45,278 nucleotides of DNA from Ruminococcus sp. (GCA_017649325.1 JAGCHA010000096.1:1-45278); one strand, 5' to 3'. Positions 15,114-23,795 are shown, numbered from the stretch's first letter. Made by a program: numbers and translations. The notes: generated by a model not told the origin, from the sequence alone.

Positions 15114-15767
15114 TTATTCGGCTACAGCTTCTGTTGCCTCTTCTACAACTTCCTCAGCAGCCTTCTCGTGAGCCTTGGGTCCCTTAGGTCCCTTCTCATC
15201 CTTCTCGTGAGCCTTGGGAGCCTCGGGAGCTACGGGCGGAACGGGCTTCTCAGCCTCGTCGAGCTTAGCGGGTTTCTCGGGAGCTACAGGCGGCTCGGGC
15301 TTAACCTTGTCGTCCTTCTCGGGAGCCTTGGGAGGCTTGGGCTCAAGACCTTCCTTGATGAAATCGAACCATGAAGCCTTAGCGTCAGCGCTCTTGAAAT
15401 CCTGAGCGTCGATGTCGAAAGTCTCGTCGATCTTCTCGCAGATCTCGTGCTTGCCAACGTGCTTCTTCGGAGCGGGCTTCTCAGCCTCTTCCTTCTCCTC
15501 GGGCTTTACGAGCTCGGGAGCTGTGGGCTTCTCAGCCTCCTCAGCGGGAGCAGCAGCCTCTTCCTCAGCAGCAGGAGTCGCCTCGTCCTCGGCAGCCTCT
15601 GTAGCCTCAACAGTCTCAGCCTCTGTAGCAGCCTCAGTTGTTACCTCAACTGTCTCAGCGGGCTTGTCGTCGGAAAGAGTGATAGCAGCGAACGATGTCA
15701 CGCCTGTTGCTGTGGAGAGGATGGATACTGCTGCGATAGCAGCGATGATTGACTTCTTGTTTTTCAT
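15114..15767 (-). CDS. Secreted low-complexity Ala/Glu/Pro/Lys-rich protein
   Basis: The 217-residue protein has a clear signal peptide (MKNKKSIIAAIAAVSILSTA, cleavage probably after VTSFA). An acidic Ala/Glu/Thr stretch follows (about 35-95). A short ordinary segment with HEICEKIDETFDID and ASWFDFIKEGL (about 102-143) comes next, then a Lys/Pro/Glu repeat region (PPVAPE, PEAPKAHEKDEKGPKGPKAH). It ends with EEVVEEATEAVAE. The last base composition resembles other wall- or surface-spanning linkers. No enzyme or anchor motif is seen. GGAGTAATTCATC precedes the start. Function is unknown. Confidence 0.75.
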   Translation of the reverse strand: MKNKKSIIAAIAAVSILSTATGVTSFAAITLSDDKPAETVEVTTEAATEAETVEATEAAEDEATPAAEEEAAAPAEEAEKPTAPELVKPEEKEEAEKPAPKKHVGKHEICEKIDETFDIDAQDFKSADAKASWFDFIKEGLEPKPPKAPEKDDKVKPEPPVAPEKPAKLDEAEKPVPPVAPEAPKAHEKDEKGPKGPKAHEKAAEEVVEEATEAVAE

Positions 15768-15931
15768 GATGAATTACTCCTTTTTTAAAAATTTTCAGTG
15801 TTGCTTTAGCTCTTTTCGAGCTTCTGTTAGTAGTTTACGGAGCACATTTCCAGAAAGTGGGGTAGTTGAAAAAATTTTTTGAAGTTTTTTTGAACAGAGC
15901 AAATAATAAGCCGAAAAACAAGAAATATCCG

Positions 15932-15972
15932 AAAAAACAGGCGGCAGAGTGGAGCTTCCTCTCTGCCGCCTG
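15932..15972 (-). terminator. Terminator of the ior/paaK/ACT gene group
   Basis: CAGGCGGCAGAG (15938-15949) pairs with CTCTGCCGCCTG (15961-15972). On the minus strand it is followed by TTTTTT. Confidence 0.9.
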
Positions 15973-15981
15973 AAAATATTG

Positions 15982-16416
15982 TCACATTTCGGAGATGTCA
16001 TTGGCTGTGAGCCTGATGATACCGCCGTTTTCGAGAGCCGCATATGCGGCGTCGTTGTCGTCGACGCGGATAACGAAAGATACCGACCTGTCAGACTTTC
16101 CGAGGAAAGCGTAGAGGTATTCGATATTGACGTTCTGTTCGCCGAGAATGTCGAGCACGCGGCTGAGCTGTCCGGGAGTATCGGGGATAGTGATAGCAAC
16201 TATCTCTGTCTCGGCAACGGCGTAGGACGCCTCTCTCAGAGTGTCGACAGCCTTGTCCGTATCATCGACTATCATTCTGAGTATCCCGAAGTCCTTAGTA
16301 TCTGCTATGCTGAGGGCTCTTATGTTGATCCTATGGTTTTTGAGCAGCTTCATTACGCCTGTGAGCTGATTCGGTTTATTGTCCAGGAATACTGAGATCT
16401 GTTTTACATATGCCAT
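15982..16416 (-). CDS. Tandem ACT domain protein
   Basis: The 144-residue protein is two ACT domains: 1-70 (VKQISVFLDNKPNQLTGVMK) and 72-144 (VAITIPDTPGQLSRVLDILG). ACT pairs bind amino acids. Free-standing pairs like this are commonly found beside indolepyruvate oxidoreductase and phenylacetate-CoA ligase genes, as here, where an aromatic ligand is likely. GCAAGGAGGAACTTCA precedes the start. It is the last gene before the terminator at 15932-15972. Confidence 0.9.
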   Translation of the reverse strand: MAYVKQISVFLDNKPNQLTGVMKLLKNHRINIRALSIADTKDFGILRMIVDDTDKAVDTLREASYAVAETEIVAITIPDTPGQLSRVLDILGEQNVNIEYLYAFLGKSDRSVSFVIRVDDNDAAYAALENGGIIRLTANDISEM

Positions 16417-16453
16417 TGAAGTTCCTCCTTGCAGATTATTTATGTATCGGAGC

Positions 16454-16669
16454 TTACTTCTCCTCGTACATTACGAGAGCAGAGAAGTCCTCGATGAACT
16501 CGTTTACGTGAGTCTGAGCGTCATGGCAGAGACCTGCCGCAGTGCTGTACTTTATGTCGATGACTTTAACAGTAGCGATAAACTCGTTGATATCGTTCTC
16601 GAAGTTAGCATACTTCTCGTATTTCTCCTGAGCGGGCTGGAAGCTTGTTGAAAAGATTTTTACTTTCAT
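16454..16669 (-). CDS. Small Cse60-like protein (71 aa)
   Basis: The start at 16669 follows AAAGGAGAAATTATC. The chain begins MKVKIFSTSFQP, then ENDINEFIATVKVIDIKYST and EDFSALVMYEEK at the end. The order K-V-K-.-F, INEF, V.DIKYST and SALV.Y resembles the small family of B. subtilis Cse60, a sporulation-associated protein of unknown role. The match is by eye. It lies between paaK and the ACT gene and so is probably co-transcribed with them, but no link with aromatic acids is known. Confidence 0.65.
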   Translation of the reverse strand: MKVKIFSTSFQPAQEKYEKYANFENDINEFIATVKVIDIKYSTAAGLCHDAQTHVNEFIEDFSALVMYEEK

Positions 16670-16730
16670 GATAATTTCTCCTTTAGTATAAAAATGTATA
16701 ATTCGCGGCAGAAGCTCTGCCTGAATCACG

Positions 16731-18053
16731 TTACTTCTTGGCGGGCGCGTCGTGGAGTTTGCGCTTGTCTATGACGCGGACTGCCTTGCCTTCACTTCTT
16801 GCGATGGACTTGGGTGACACAAGGTGAACCTTGGGATTTATGCCGAGCATGGTCTTGATAGCGAGAGCAAGAGCGCGCTCCTGATCCTGCATATCCTTAA
16901 CCTTGTCCGAGAACTGCTCGGGCTTCATCTCGACGCTGATGTCGAGGGTGTCGCTGTTGTTTACGCGGTCGACCTCGATGATATAGTTGGGAGCATAGCC
17001 CTCAGCGATGAGTACGGTCTCTATCTGCGACGGGAAAACGTTTACGCCGCGGATTATCATCATATCGTCGCTTCTGCCCATAGGCTTGGTCATCTTGACG
17101 AGTGTACGTCCGCATGAGCACTTGCCCCTGCTGAGCACGCAGAGATCGCGTGTGCGGTATCTGAGGAGCGGGAACGCCTCCTTGGTGATGCTTGTGAACA
17201 CGAGCTCGCCGACCTCACCGTCGGGGAGCACCTCACCAGTATCAGGGTCGATTATCTCGGGAATGAAGTTGTCCTCGTTGATGTGCATACCCGTCTGCTC
17301 CGAGCATTCGAACGCAACGCCGGGACCGCTTGTCTCGGTGAGTCCGTAGATGTCGAACGCCTTGATTCCGAGTGACTTCTCGATAGTCTGACGCATCTCC
17401 TCAGTCCACGGCTCGGCTCCGAAGATACCGGCCTTGAGCTTGAGGTCGTCGGGAGATATACCCATTTCAGCGACTGTCTCGCCGATATACGCCGCATAGG
17501 AGGGCGTACAGCAGAGTATAGTAGCTCCGAGGTCCTGCATGAACTGTATCTGTCTGTCGGTATTTCCCGACGACATAGGCAGCGTCAGACAGCCCACCTT
17601 GTGCGAACCTCCGTTGATACCTGCACCGCCCGTGAAGAGACCGAATCCGTAAGCGACCTGAACGACGTCTTCATCGGTGCCGCCTGCCGCAGTTATAGCT
17701 CTTGCCACGCAGTTGTCCCACATATCGATGTCGTTCTGCGTATAGAAGGCAACAACGCGCTTGCCGGTGGTACCGCTCGTGGAGTGTATGCGCACACAGT
17801 CCTTCAGCGGAACAGCGAGCATGCCGTACGGATAGCCGTCGCGGAGGTCAGCCTTGCTGATGAACGGAAGCTTGTGAAGGTCGTCGACGCTCTTGATATC
17901 CTCGGGCTTGACGCCCTTCTTATCCATGAGGTCGCGGTAATACTTCACGTTGTCATATACGTGCTTGACTTGCTTTACGAGGCGTTCGCTCTGGAGAGCC
18001 TTCATGTCCTCGCGTGACATCGTTTCGATGTCCTTGTCCCAATATTTTTCCAT
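16731..18053 (-). CDS. paaK: Phenylacetate-CoA ligase
   Basis: The 440-residue adenylate-forming enzyme joins an aryl acid such as phenylacetate to CoA with ATP. It shows the phosphate loop HSTSGTTGKRVVAF near residue 90, the aryl pocket region AYGFGLFTGGAGINGGSHKVG, FDIYGLTETSGPGVAFEC, and the C-terminal hinge RSDDMMIIRGVNVFPSQIE. CSCGRTL near 310 is a common cysteine motif in this family. Start follows AAGGAGTATGAAGTCCA. With iorAB and the ACT protein it fits the anaerobic interchange of arylacetyl-CoA and aryl pyruvates. Confidence 0.93.
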   Translation of the reverse strand: MEKYWDKDIETMSREDMKALQSERLVKQVKHVYDNVKYYRDLMDKKGVKPEDIKSVDDLHKLPFISKADLRDGYPYGMLAVPLKDCVRIHSTSGTTGKRVVAFYTQNDIDMWDNCVARAITAAGGTDEDVVQVAYGFGLFTGGAGINGGSHKVGCLTLPMSSGNTDRQIQFMQDLGATILCCTPSYAAYIGETVAEMGISPDDLKLKAGIFGAEPWTEEMRQTIEKSLGIKAFDIYGLTETSGPGVAFECSEQTGMHINEDNFIPEIIDPDTGEVLPDGEVGELVFTSITKEAFPLLRYRTRDLCVLSRGKCSCGRTLVKMTKPMGRSDDMMIIRGVNVFPSQIETVLIAEGYAPNYIIEVDRVNNSDTLDISVEMKPEQFSDKVKDMQDQERALALAIKTMLGINPKVHLVSPKSIARSEGKAVRVIDKRKLHDAPAKK

Positions 18054-18131
18054 TGGACTTCATACTCCTTGTAAATAAGATATTATGCATATCCTAAGAT
18101 GTTTGGATCACTGTGTATATTATACAGGGTA

Positions 18132-19646
18132 TCAGTTTCCCGTACCCTCGTATTCGATGATATTGCTGACACGTATATATGTACCGTTGATATATGCGAC
18201 GAGGTATATAGTGTGCTTACCCTCGCTGCCTCGGTGCCATTGATACTGCGTTTCAAGCGTAAGCTCGGGCTCGCCCGTATGTACATTTTCCGTACTTCGC
18301 TCAAGTATCACCGCTTCGTCAAGCTCGATGTGCCAGCAGAGGTTTCGGAAGCCGTCGTGCTCGTCGCGTGTGATAGTGCCGTCAGCGTTTCGGGTGAGGT
18401 GGAATGTCTCCACGACCTCGACCTCATCTATGCGTTTCTGCCTGTAGGAGAGGTAATCGAAAGGCTTACCGTCGACGGTCACGTCTGCGGCGCAGTTTTT
18501 GAAGGTTATAGACGTCTCTCTGCCGATTATAGCACCGTAGTCCTCACTGCCGCCCATGACTCTGCCCTGCGCGCGGACGTTCGTCCACGTAGTAGTGAAA
18601 TAGATCTCACCGCCCGCGATACCCGTACAAGCCGTGCCGCTTACGTCGGCATTCGTGAAGCTTATATCGTGCATCACCACGTCGGTACCGTAGCCGATGA
18701 AGCCGCAGTCCTTGTAGTCGAGTGCTATCTTCATGCCGTTTATGTTATGACCTTTGCCGTCGACCTCGCCCGAGAACTGGTGAGTTCCCGCATTTGACCA
18801 GCCTATCGGCATCCAGTCGTAGCCCGTGAGGTCGATGTCGTTCTCGAGGGTTATACTCACGGGAGCACCATCCTTGTTGATGCCGTTTACGTAGTAGACC
18901 ACAGATGCGAGCTCCTCAGGAGTGGATACGTGGAAATCGGGAGCATTGTCCTTCGCCCACTGCTTGTCGGCGAGCTCCATGATACTGCCCGTATCCCATT
19001 CGCGCTCCCAGTCGGTCTCGTAAGCGGTCGCATCGGCATCATAGGCGTATTTTGAAACGTCAAAGCCCCATGTCCCATACCACTGATAGGCATCGGCGAG
19101 GAGGTAAACTCCCTGTTTGTCTATGTATGCGGAGACCATACAGCCGTCGGTATCGAGCTTGAAGCCTTCTACAGTGTCGTAGGACTGTTCGTCCTCGTTA
19201 TAGTAAAGCATCACGAGGTTTTTCTCGGGGATCCCGCGGAGCTGCTCCTTGTCGTAGACAAAGCACAGCTCGGGTTCAGTCACGGAGGTATCATAGCTCA
19301 CCTGTATCGGCGGACCGACAAGTCCGACCACACCGCTTGAGATGTAATCCAAACCGTATACGTCGGTAACGTTCGCGTGCTTCTTGATATTGCCGTCGTA
19401 CAAGCCCGAAAAGCGTATCTTGACCACCTCAGGCTTCTCCTTGTTGTTGAGGGTCTTGGAGCAGGTCTGACGCCCCTCATAACCGTCCGGAAGGTCGCTC
19501 TCGGAGATCACGGACGTCGTATCCGCCGCAGTTTCCTCGGTCGAGGGCTCCTCGTAGTATTCTATCATATCGGACTGGAATGGTCCGCAAGCTGTAAGAG
19601 AAGCCGCCAACAACAGTGAAAGTATAAATGTGCCAAATCGTTTCAT
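18132..19646 (-). CDS. Lipoprotein with a GLUG-like beta-helix segment
   Basis: The 504-residue protein begins with a lipobox (LTAC, Cys20). A middle part near 255-415 (VSTPEELASVVYYVNGIN, ENDIDLTGYDWMPIG, FSGEVDGKGHNINGMKI, GYGAI-type turns) resembles GLUG-repeat, beta-helix surface proteins. The C-terminal part (about 430-504) looks like a beta-sandwich. GGGGGATTGCT precedes the start. It sits between iorB and paaK although its product is an exported surface protein, so it is either a recent intrusion or a passenger of the operon. Function is unknown. Confidence 0.8.
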   Translation of the reverse strand: MKRFGTFILSLLLAASLTACGPFQSDMIEYYEEPSTEETAADTTSVISESDLPDGYEGRQTCSKTLNNKEKPEVVKIRFSGLYDGNIKKHANVTDVYGLDYISSGVVGLVGPPIQVSYDTSVTEPELCFVYDKEQLRGIPEKNLVMLYYNEDEQSYDTVEGFKLDTDGCMVSAYIDKQGVYLLADAYQWYGTWGFDVSKYAYDADATAYETDWEREWDTGSIMELADKQWAKDNAPDFHVSTPEELASVVYYVNGINKDGAPVSITLENDIDLTGYDWMPIGWSNAGTHQFSGEVDGKGHNINGMKIALDYKDCGFIGYGTDVVMHDISFTNADVSGTACTGIAGGEIYFTTTWTNVRAQGRVMGGSEDYGAIIGRETSITFKNCAADVTVDGKPFDYLSYRQKRIDEVEVVETFHLTRNADGTITRDEHDGFRNLCWHIELDEAVILERSTENVHTGEPELTLETQYQWHRGSEGKHTIYLVAYINGTYIRVSNIIEYEGTGN

Positions 19647-19687
19647 AGCAATCCCCCAAGAATTGATATTTCTGATTTGGAATCAGC

Positions 19688-20269
19688 TCAGACCGATTTT
19701 GCGTTGAGTCCGAGCTCGAAAGCCTTCTTGTTGAGTTCGAGGAACTTAGCGGGTACGCGCTCCTCGATAGCCTTCTGCCAGAGCTCCATGGGATAGTCCA
19801 TGCGAGCTGCGAGTACACCCATAAGCACAACATTTGAAGCCTTTGCTGTGCCTGCCTGCTCAGCGAGGGAGAGTGCGTCTACCGCCACGAGCTCCGCGCC
19901 TGCAGCTCTGAGCTTGCCGACGAGGTCTGCGGGATACTCAGCCGCGCCTGTGATTACAGGCATGGGGTCTATCTGTTGTGTGGAGGTTATAAGATGACCG
20001 CCCTTTTTGAGGTAGGGGAGACATCTTGCCGCCTCGAGCAGCTCGAACGAGATAACAGCGTCAGCCTCGCCCTTTTCAATAACGGGAGAGTATACCTTGT
20101 CGCCGTACTTTACGTATGTAACTACCGAGCCGCCGCGCTGGCTCATACCGTGCACCTCGCTGACTTTTACGTCATAGCCCTGTGCGAGAAGCACATCTCC
20201 GAGCAGTCTTGAAGCGAGCAGTGAACCCTGTCCGCCCACGCCGACTATCATGATTGATTTCGTTTCCAT
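19688..20269 (-). CDS. iorB: Indolepyruvate:ferredoxin oxidoreductase, beta subunit
   Basis: The 193-residue subunit starts METKSIMIVGVGGQGSLLAS, the gamma-type fold of 2-oxoacid oxidoreductases with its GVGGQG loop. It goes on with VSEVHGMSQRGGSVVTYVKY and ADAVISFELLEAARCLPYLK, all characteristic of IorB. With IorA it converts aryl pyruvates to arylacetyl-CoA, reducing ferredoxin, or runs backward as a reductive carboxylase. AAAGGAGTAATATAA precedes the start. Two small genes separate it from iorA, where the two are usually adjacent. Confidence 0.94.
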   Translation of the reverse strand: METKSIMIVGVGGQGSLLASRLLGDVLLAQGYDVKVSEVHGMSQRGGSVVTYVKYGDKVYSPVIEKGEADAVISFELLEAARCLPYLKKGGHLITSTQQIDPMPVITGAAEYPADLVGKLRAAGAELVAVDALSLAEQAGTAKASNVVLMGVLAARMDYPMELWQKAIEERVPAKFLELNKKAFELGLNAKSV

Positions 20270-20288
20270 TTATATTACTCCTTTGATG

Positions 20289-20690
20289 TTATTTCGTATG
20301 AAGCATTTGCAGCTCTCCGTCCACGAAGCCCGCCGCAACGCCCTTGCTGTCAGTGAGGATATGACCGTACCTGCCGTTTTTGAGATACTCCTCTATCATC
20401 TCGCAGAAGAGTTCCTGAGCGTGCTTCCAACCTGTATCATCCTCGTCGGAGGTATCAACGATGAAGATGTTTTCCTCACAGCTCCATATCTCCTCGCAAG
20501 CCCATTCACCCTCTTCGTCGTCGGGGTCAAACTGGTCGGAGGCAATGAGCTGAGCGGCATACAGGTGTTCCTCGTCGGACTCCTCATATAGATTGAAGCA
20601 GAAAGCCACTGTATCTTCGGGCATATCGTTGTTTTCGAGGAGGTCGTCCAGCCAGTGGGCGAATTCCTCATATATCGGTAACTGTAACAT
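20289..20690 (-). CDS. Acidic hypothetical protein (133 aa)
   Basis: The protein is strongly acidic (EESDEEHLYAAQLIASDQFD, then DPDDEEGEW) and has several cysteines and tryptophans. It contains an amphipathic helix KHAQELFCEMIEEYLKNGRY near 88-107. No family is recognised. It resembles the small acidic cytoplasmic immunity-like proteins of Firmicutes only in composition. The start follows GAGGTAAGAAA, 10 bases after the zinc-ribbon gene. It lies inside the iorA-iorB interval. Confidence 0.7.
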   Translation of the reverse strand: MLQLPIYEEFAHWLDDLLENNDMPEDTVAFCFNLYEESDEEHLYAAQLIASDQFDPDDEEGEWACEEIWSCEENIFIVDTSDEDDTGWKHAQELFCEMIEEYLKNGRYGHILTDSKGVAAGFVDGELQMLHTK

Positions 20691-20699
20691 TTTCTTACC

Positions 20700-20891
20700 T
20701 CATTTTTTGTATCTGAAAAATTCAAGCTTCAAGCACTTGGGACATTCGTAGATGCTCACAGGAAGTGCTCCGGAGAGGAGATTATCCCAGTCACCTATTA
20801 TCCAGCCTGTGCGTCCGAGCTGTATACGTTTTGTACTAATGTATTTCATTTCTATATTGCAGTACGGGCAGTTGATTTTTCTGACTTTCAT
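20700..20891 (-). CDS. Small zinc-ribbon protein (63 aa)
   Basis: Two CPxC knuckles (INCPYCNIEM near 7-16, YECPKCLKLEFF near 48-59) make a zinc ribbon. The intervening loop has IQLGRTGWIIGDWDNL. AAGGAGAATTATAT precedes the start. It lies 31 bases after the iorA stop and is followed within 10 bases by the acidic protein gene. It could bind nucleic acid or protein; its role is unknown. Confidence 0.75.
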   Translation of the reverse strand: MKVRKINCPYCNIEMKYISTKRIQLGRTGWIIGDWDNLLSGALPVSIYECPKCLKLEFFRYKK

Positions 20892-20922
20892 ATAATTCTC
20901 CTTATTGCGGCGTTCCCTGCAG

Positions 20923-22653
20923 TTATTCTATCGCTCCGACCTTGCACTGCTCCTTGCAGATTCCGCAGCCTACGCACTGAGTATGGTCGATGACTGCCTT
21001 GCCGTCTCTCATAGAGATAGCGGGACATCCGAGTTTCATGCACATCTTGCAGCCTACACACTTCTCGGTGTTTACCTTGAAGGGCGGGTTGTGCTTGACG
21101 TATTTCAGCAGAGCACACGGTCTGCGTGAGATTATAACGGAAGCCTCGTCTGCTGCGAGTTCCTCCTTTATCGCTGCCTCGGTCTCAGCAAGCTTGTACG
21201 GGTCGGTCACACGTACGCGCTTGATACCGATAGCCTTGCAGAGCTCCTCGAGGTTGACAGCCGCAGCAGGGTCGCCCTTGAGGTTCTTGCCTGTTGTGGG
21301 GTTCTGCTGATGACCTGTCATACCGGTGATGGAGTTGTCGAGTATGATAACAGTTGAATTGGAGTTGTTGTATGCGATGTTGACAAGACCCGTCATACCG
21401 CTGTGCATGAACGTTGAATCACCGATAACAGCGACGGTCTTGTGCTCGGACTCAGCTCCGCGAGCCTTGTTGAAGCCGTGGAGTCCCGAGATGGAAGCTC
21501 CCATACAAATAGTAGTGTCGATAGCGTTGAGGGGAGCGGCAGCTCCGAGAGTGTAGCAGCCGATATCGCCCGAAACGGTAACACCGAGCTTCTTGAGGCA
21601 GTAGAACAGTCCGCGGTGAGGACATCCGGGGCACATTACAGGCGGACGAACGGGGATGTTGTCCTCGAGAGCCGCGAATTCCTTCTTCTCGCCGAGAAGC
21701 TTCTCAGCGATGACGGACTGCGGGAGCTCGCCTATGTAGCCGAATATCTCCTTGCCCTTTACGTTTGTGACGCCGATATTGCGGCAGTGCGCCTCGATTA
21801 TGCCGTCGAGCTCCTCGATGACGTACACCTGCTCGTACTTGGCGGCGAAGTCCTGTATCAGCTTCTCGGGGAGGGGGTTCACCATACCGAGCTTCAGTAC
21901 GGAAGCCTTCTCGCCGAGAGCCTCCTTGACATACTGATAAGCGGCGCCGTTGGTGATAACGCCGAATTCAGCCTTGTCGGATATCTCGACTCTGTTGAGG
22001 GGAGTTGTCTCTGCATACTCGATGAGCTTCTTTGTGCGCTCCTCGACGAATACGTGTCTGCCCTTTGCGTAAGCGGGCATCATAACGAATTTCTGGGGGG
22101 TTTTCTCGTAGGGCTTGAGGTCAAGCTCCTTTCTGTCCTCTATCTCAACAATGCTCTGCGAATGAGCGACACGAGTGGACATTCTCACGATGAACGGAGC
22201 GTCATACTGCTCGGAGAGCTCGAATGCGAGCTTGACGAATTCCTTGCACTCGGTCGAATCCGAGGGCTCGAGCATGGGCACCTTCGATGCGATAGCGTGG
22301 TGACGGCTGTCCTGCTCATTCTGAGAGGAGTGCATACCCTGGTCGTCGGCAACAGCGATGACCATACCCGCGTTTACGCCTGTATAACCTGCTGTATAGA
22401 GCGGGTCGGCGGCAACGTTGAGACCGACGTGCTTCATTCCGCAGAAGCTTCTTGCGCCTGCGATAGAAGCGCCTAGAGCGGTTTCCATAGCGACCTTCTC
22501 ATTTGGAGCCCACTCCGCGTAGACCTCATCGTACTTAGCGACCTCCTCGGTTATCTCTGTCGAGGGAGTGCCGGGGTAGCTTGATACTACCTTACATCCC
22601 GCTTCGTATAAGCCTCTTGCAAAGGCTTCGTTTCCAAGCATGAGTTTCTTCAT
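20923..22653 (-). CDS. iorA: Indolepyruvate:ferredoxin oxidoreductase, alpha subunit
   Basis: The 576-residue subunit has the pyrimidine-binding part (MLGNEAFARGLYEAG, SSYPGTPSTEITE) and a transketolase-like middle domain. The thiamine diphosphate domain follows (CPGCPHRGLFYCL, then GDIGCYTLG and GDSTFMHSG...NNSNSTVIILDNS). It ends with two 4Fe-4S clusters (CVGCKMCMKLGCP, CVGCGICKEQC). This is the standard IorA layout and length. AAAGGAAATACATAAAA precedes the start. It follows the HAD gene by 28 bases on the same strand. Confidence 0.96.
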   Translation of the reverse strand: MKKLMLGNEAFARGLYEAGCKVVSSYPGTPSTEITEEVAKYDEVYAEWAPNEKVAMETALGASIAGARSFCGMKHVGLNVAADPLYTAGYTGVNAGMVIAVADDQGMHSSQNEQDSRHHAIASKVPMLEPSDSTECKEFVKLAFELSEQYDAPFIVRMSTRVAHSQSIVEIEDRKELDLKPYEKTPQKFVMMPAYAKGRHVFVEERTKKLIEYAETTPLNRVEISDKAEFGVITNGAAYQYVKEALGEKASVLKLGMVNPLPEKLIQDFAAKYEQVYVIEELDGIIEAHCRNIGVTNVKGKEIFGYIGELPQSVIAEKLLGEKKEFAALEDNIPVRPPVMCPGCPHRGLFYCLKKLGVTVSGDIGCYTLGAAAPLNAIDTTICMGASISGLHGFNKARGAESEHKTVAVIGDSTFMHSGMTGLVNIAYNNSNSTVIILDNSITGMTGHQQNPTTGKNLKGDPAAAVNLEELCKAIGIKRVRVTDPYKLAETEAAIKEELAADEASVIISRRPCALLKYVKHNPPFKVNTEKCVGCKMCMKLGCPAISMRDGKAVIDHTQCVGCGICKEQCKVGAIE

Positions 22654-22681
22654 TTTTATGTATTTCCTTTCGTGTTAATGA

Positions 22682-23503
22682 TTATCTATAAGCGGAGGCA
22701 AGCCATTCGGCTACCCCGTTGTCAGCGTTTGTACCTATAACTATGTCTGCAGCGGCTCTGAGCTCCTCCTTGGCGTTTCCGACGGCTATTTTAACGTCAG
22801 CCTCCTCAAACAGGCTGAGGTCGTTGAGGTTGTCCCCGAAAGCGACAACTTTGTCAAAGCCGTACCTTTCGCGAAGGAAGCGTATACCGTTCGCCTTTGA
22901 AGCTTTATCAGAGAATACCTCGAGATACCACTCACCGTTGTACACATCGAGGTAGAATGCGTGACTCGCGCCACGAATCTTTTCTATCTCGCATTTCAGC
23001 GGAAAGAGGTCGTCGTGCGGACCCGTGGTCGTGAAGTATACCGTGTCGCCGTTTGCGAAGTCTGCAAGGCGCGGAACCTGTACGAACGGCTTTTTGTACT
23101 CGTGCTTCCTTACCTCCGCAAAACTGCGCATGACCTTTGTAGTCAGTTCGGAGTAGTAGCAGGTGAGCCATTCGCCGTCAATCCTGTACATAAAGCACCG
23201 TATGCCGTGCCGTTCGAATGCGGCGAGCACTTCCGCCGAAGCTTCGGTAGATATGTATTCGCTTTTTATATAAGCTCCCGCCGCGATATCGTACACGCTG
23301 ACTCCGTTCATCAGCAGGCACGGGACATTGATATCCAGAGCCGAGGTGATCGGCAGAGCAGAATAAATGCTTCGCGCGGTGGCAAAAGTGAAGTGCATAC
23401 CCTTTGTGGTGAGAGAGTTGATGACCTCCGCAGTATGCTTCGTTATCGCAGGCTCGGGACTTAAAAGAGTTCCGTCAAGGTCGGAAACATACAGCGTTTT
23501 CAT
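22682..23503 (-). CDS. Cof-type HAD-IIB phosphatase
   Basis: The 273-residue protein has nucleophile motif VSDLDGTLLS, motif II FTFATARS, a C2B cap in the middle (about 85-185), and the terminal VVAFGDNLNDLSLFEEADV with AVGNAKEELRAAAD. These are the marks of Cof/YidA-type sugar phosphatases. CAAAGGAGAAAAGAAA precedes the start. It could be the first gene of the ior operon, with a possible -10 TATACT on the minus strand at 23542-23547. The substrate is unknown. Confidence 0.9.
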   Translation of the reverse strand: MKTLYVSDLDGTLLSPEPAITKHTAEVINSLTTKGMHFTFATARSIYSALPITSALDINVPCLLMNGVSVYDIAAGAYIKSEYISTEASAEVLAAFERHGIRCFMYRIDGEWLTCYYSELTTKVMRSFAEVRKHEYKKPFVQVPRLADFANGDTVYFTTTGPHDDLFPLKCEIEKIRGASHAFYLDVYNGEWYLEVFSDKASKANGIRFLRERYGFDKVVAFGDNLNDLSLFEEADVKIAVGNAKEELRAAADIVIGTNADNGVAEWLASAYR

Positions 23504-23736
23504 TTTCTTTTCTCCTTTGGCGCATAGTTAGACACAATAACAGTATAGCACACTTTTATTAAAAAATAAAGAATTAAATGCTCACGCCTCCGAGATTCGT
23601 TATTTTTTACGAATATATTCGTTTATTCATGTGTATACTGCCCAAAGGAGACGAATTTTGCTGCTTTGCACTGTTTACAAAAAAACGTTGTCAAAAATGT
23701 GCAAATCGTACACAATAACAATTTTTGTCACGACTA
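23504..23736. other. Divergent intergenic region with an ATTCGT/ACGAAT palindrome cluster
   Basis: No certain gene is seen. ATTCGT (23595-23600) is followed by the perfect palindrome ACGAATATATTCGT (23609-23622). A TATACT box lies at 23634-23639 on the plus strand, but its -35 is poor. AAAGGAG (near 23645) precedes a possible TTG-started 45-codon leader ending near 23796. This leader is not supported well enough to call as a gene. Confidence 0.35.
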
Positions 23737-23765
23737 TTGACTTGTTTCTCAGCGTATCGTATAAT
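23737..23765 (+). promoter_or_regulatory. Promoter of the folT-folC unit
   Basis: TTGACT (23737-23742), a 17-base spacer and TATAAT (23760-23765). Transcription would start near 23772, at a small hairpin (CGGTGAA...TTCACCG, 23771-23790). Confidence 0.85.
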
Positions 23766-23795
23766 AATAACGGTGAAAGTAACTTCACCGCAAGC

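Noticed and set aside
15412-15882. Ser/Ala-rich open frame on the plus strand
   Set aside because: Opposite the low-complexity secreted protein, which has a signal peptide and ribosome site.
18111-18134. Possible promoter for paaK at a TATAAT on the minus strand (18124-18119)
   Set aside because: The position 17 bases upstream reads GGGTAC, far from a -35 box, and the site overlaps the end of the lipoprotein gene.
21442-22476. 344-codon open frame on the plus strand
   Set aside because: Opposite iorA; the protein is Leu/Glu-rich without recognisable domains.
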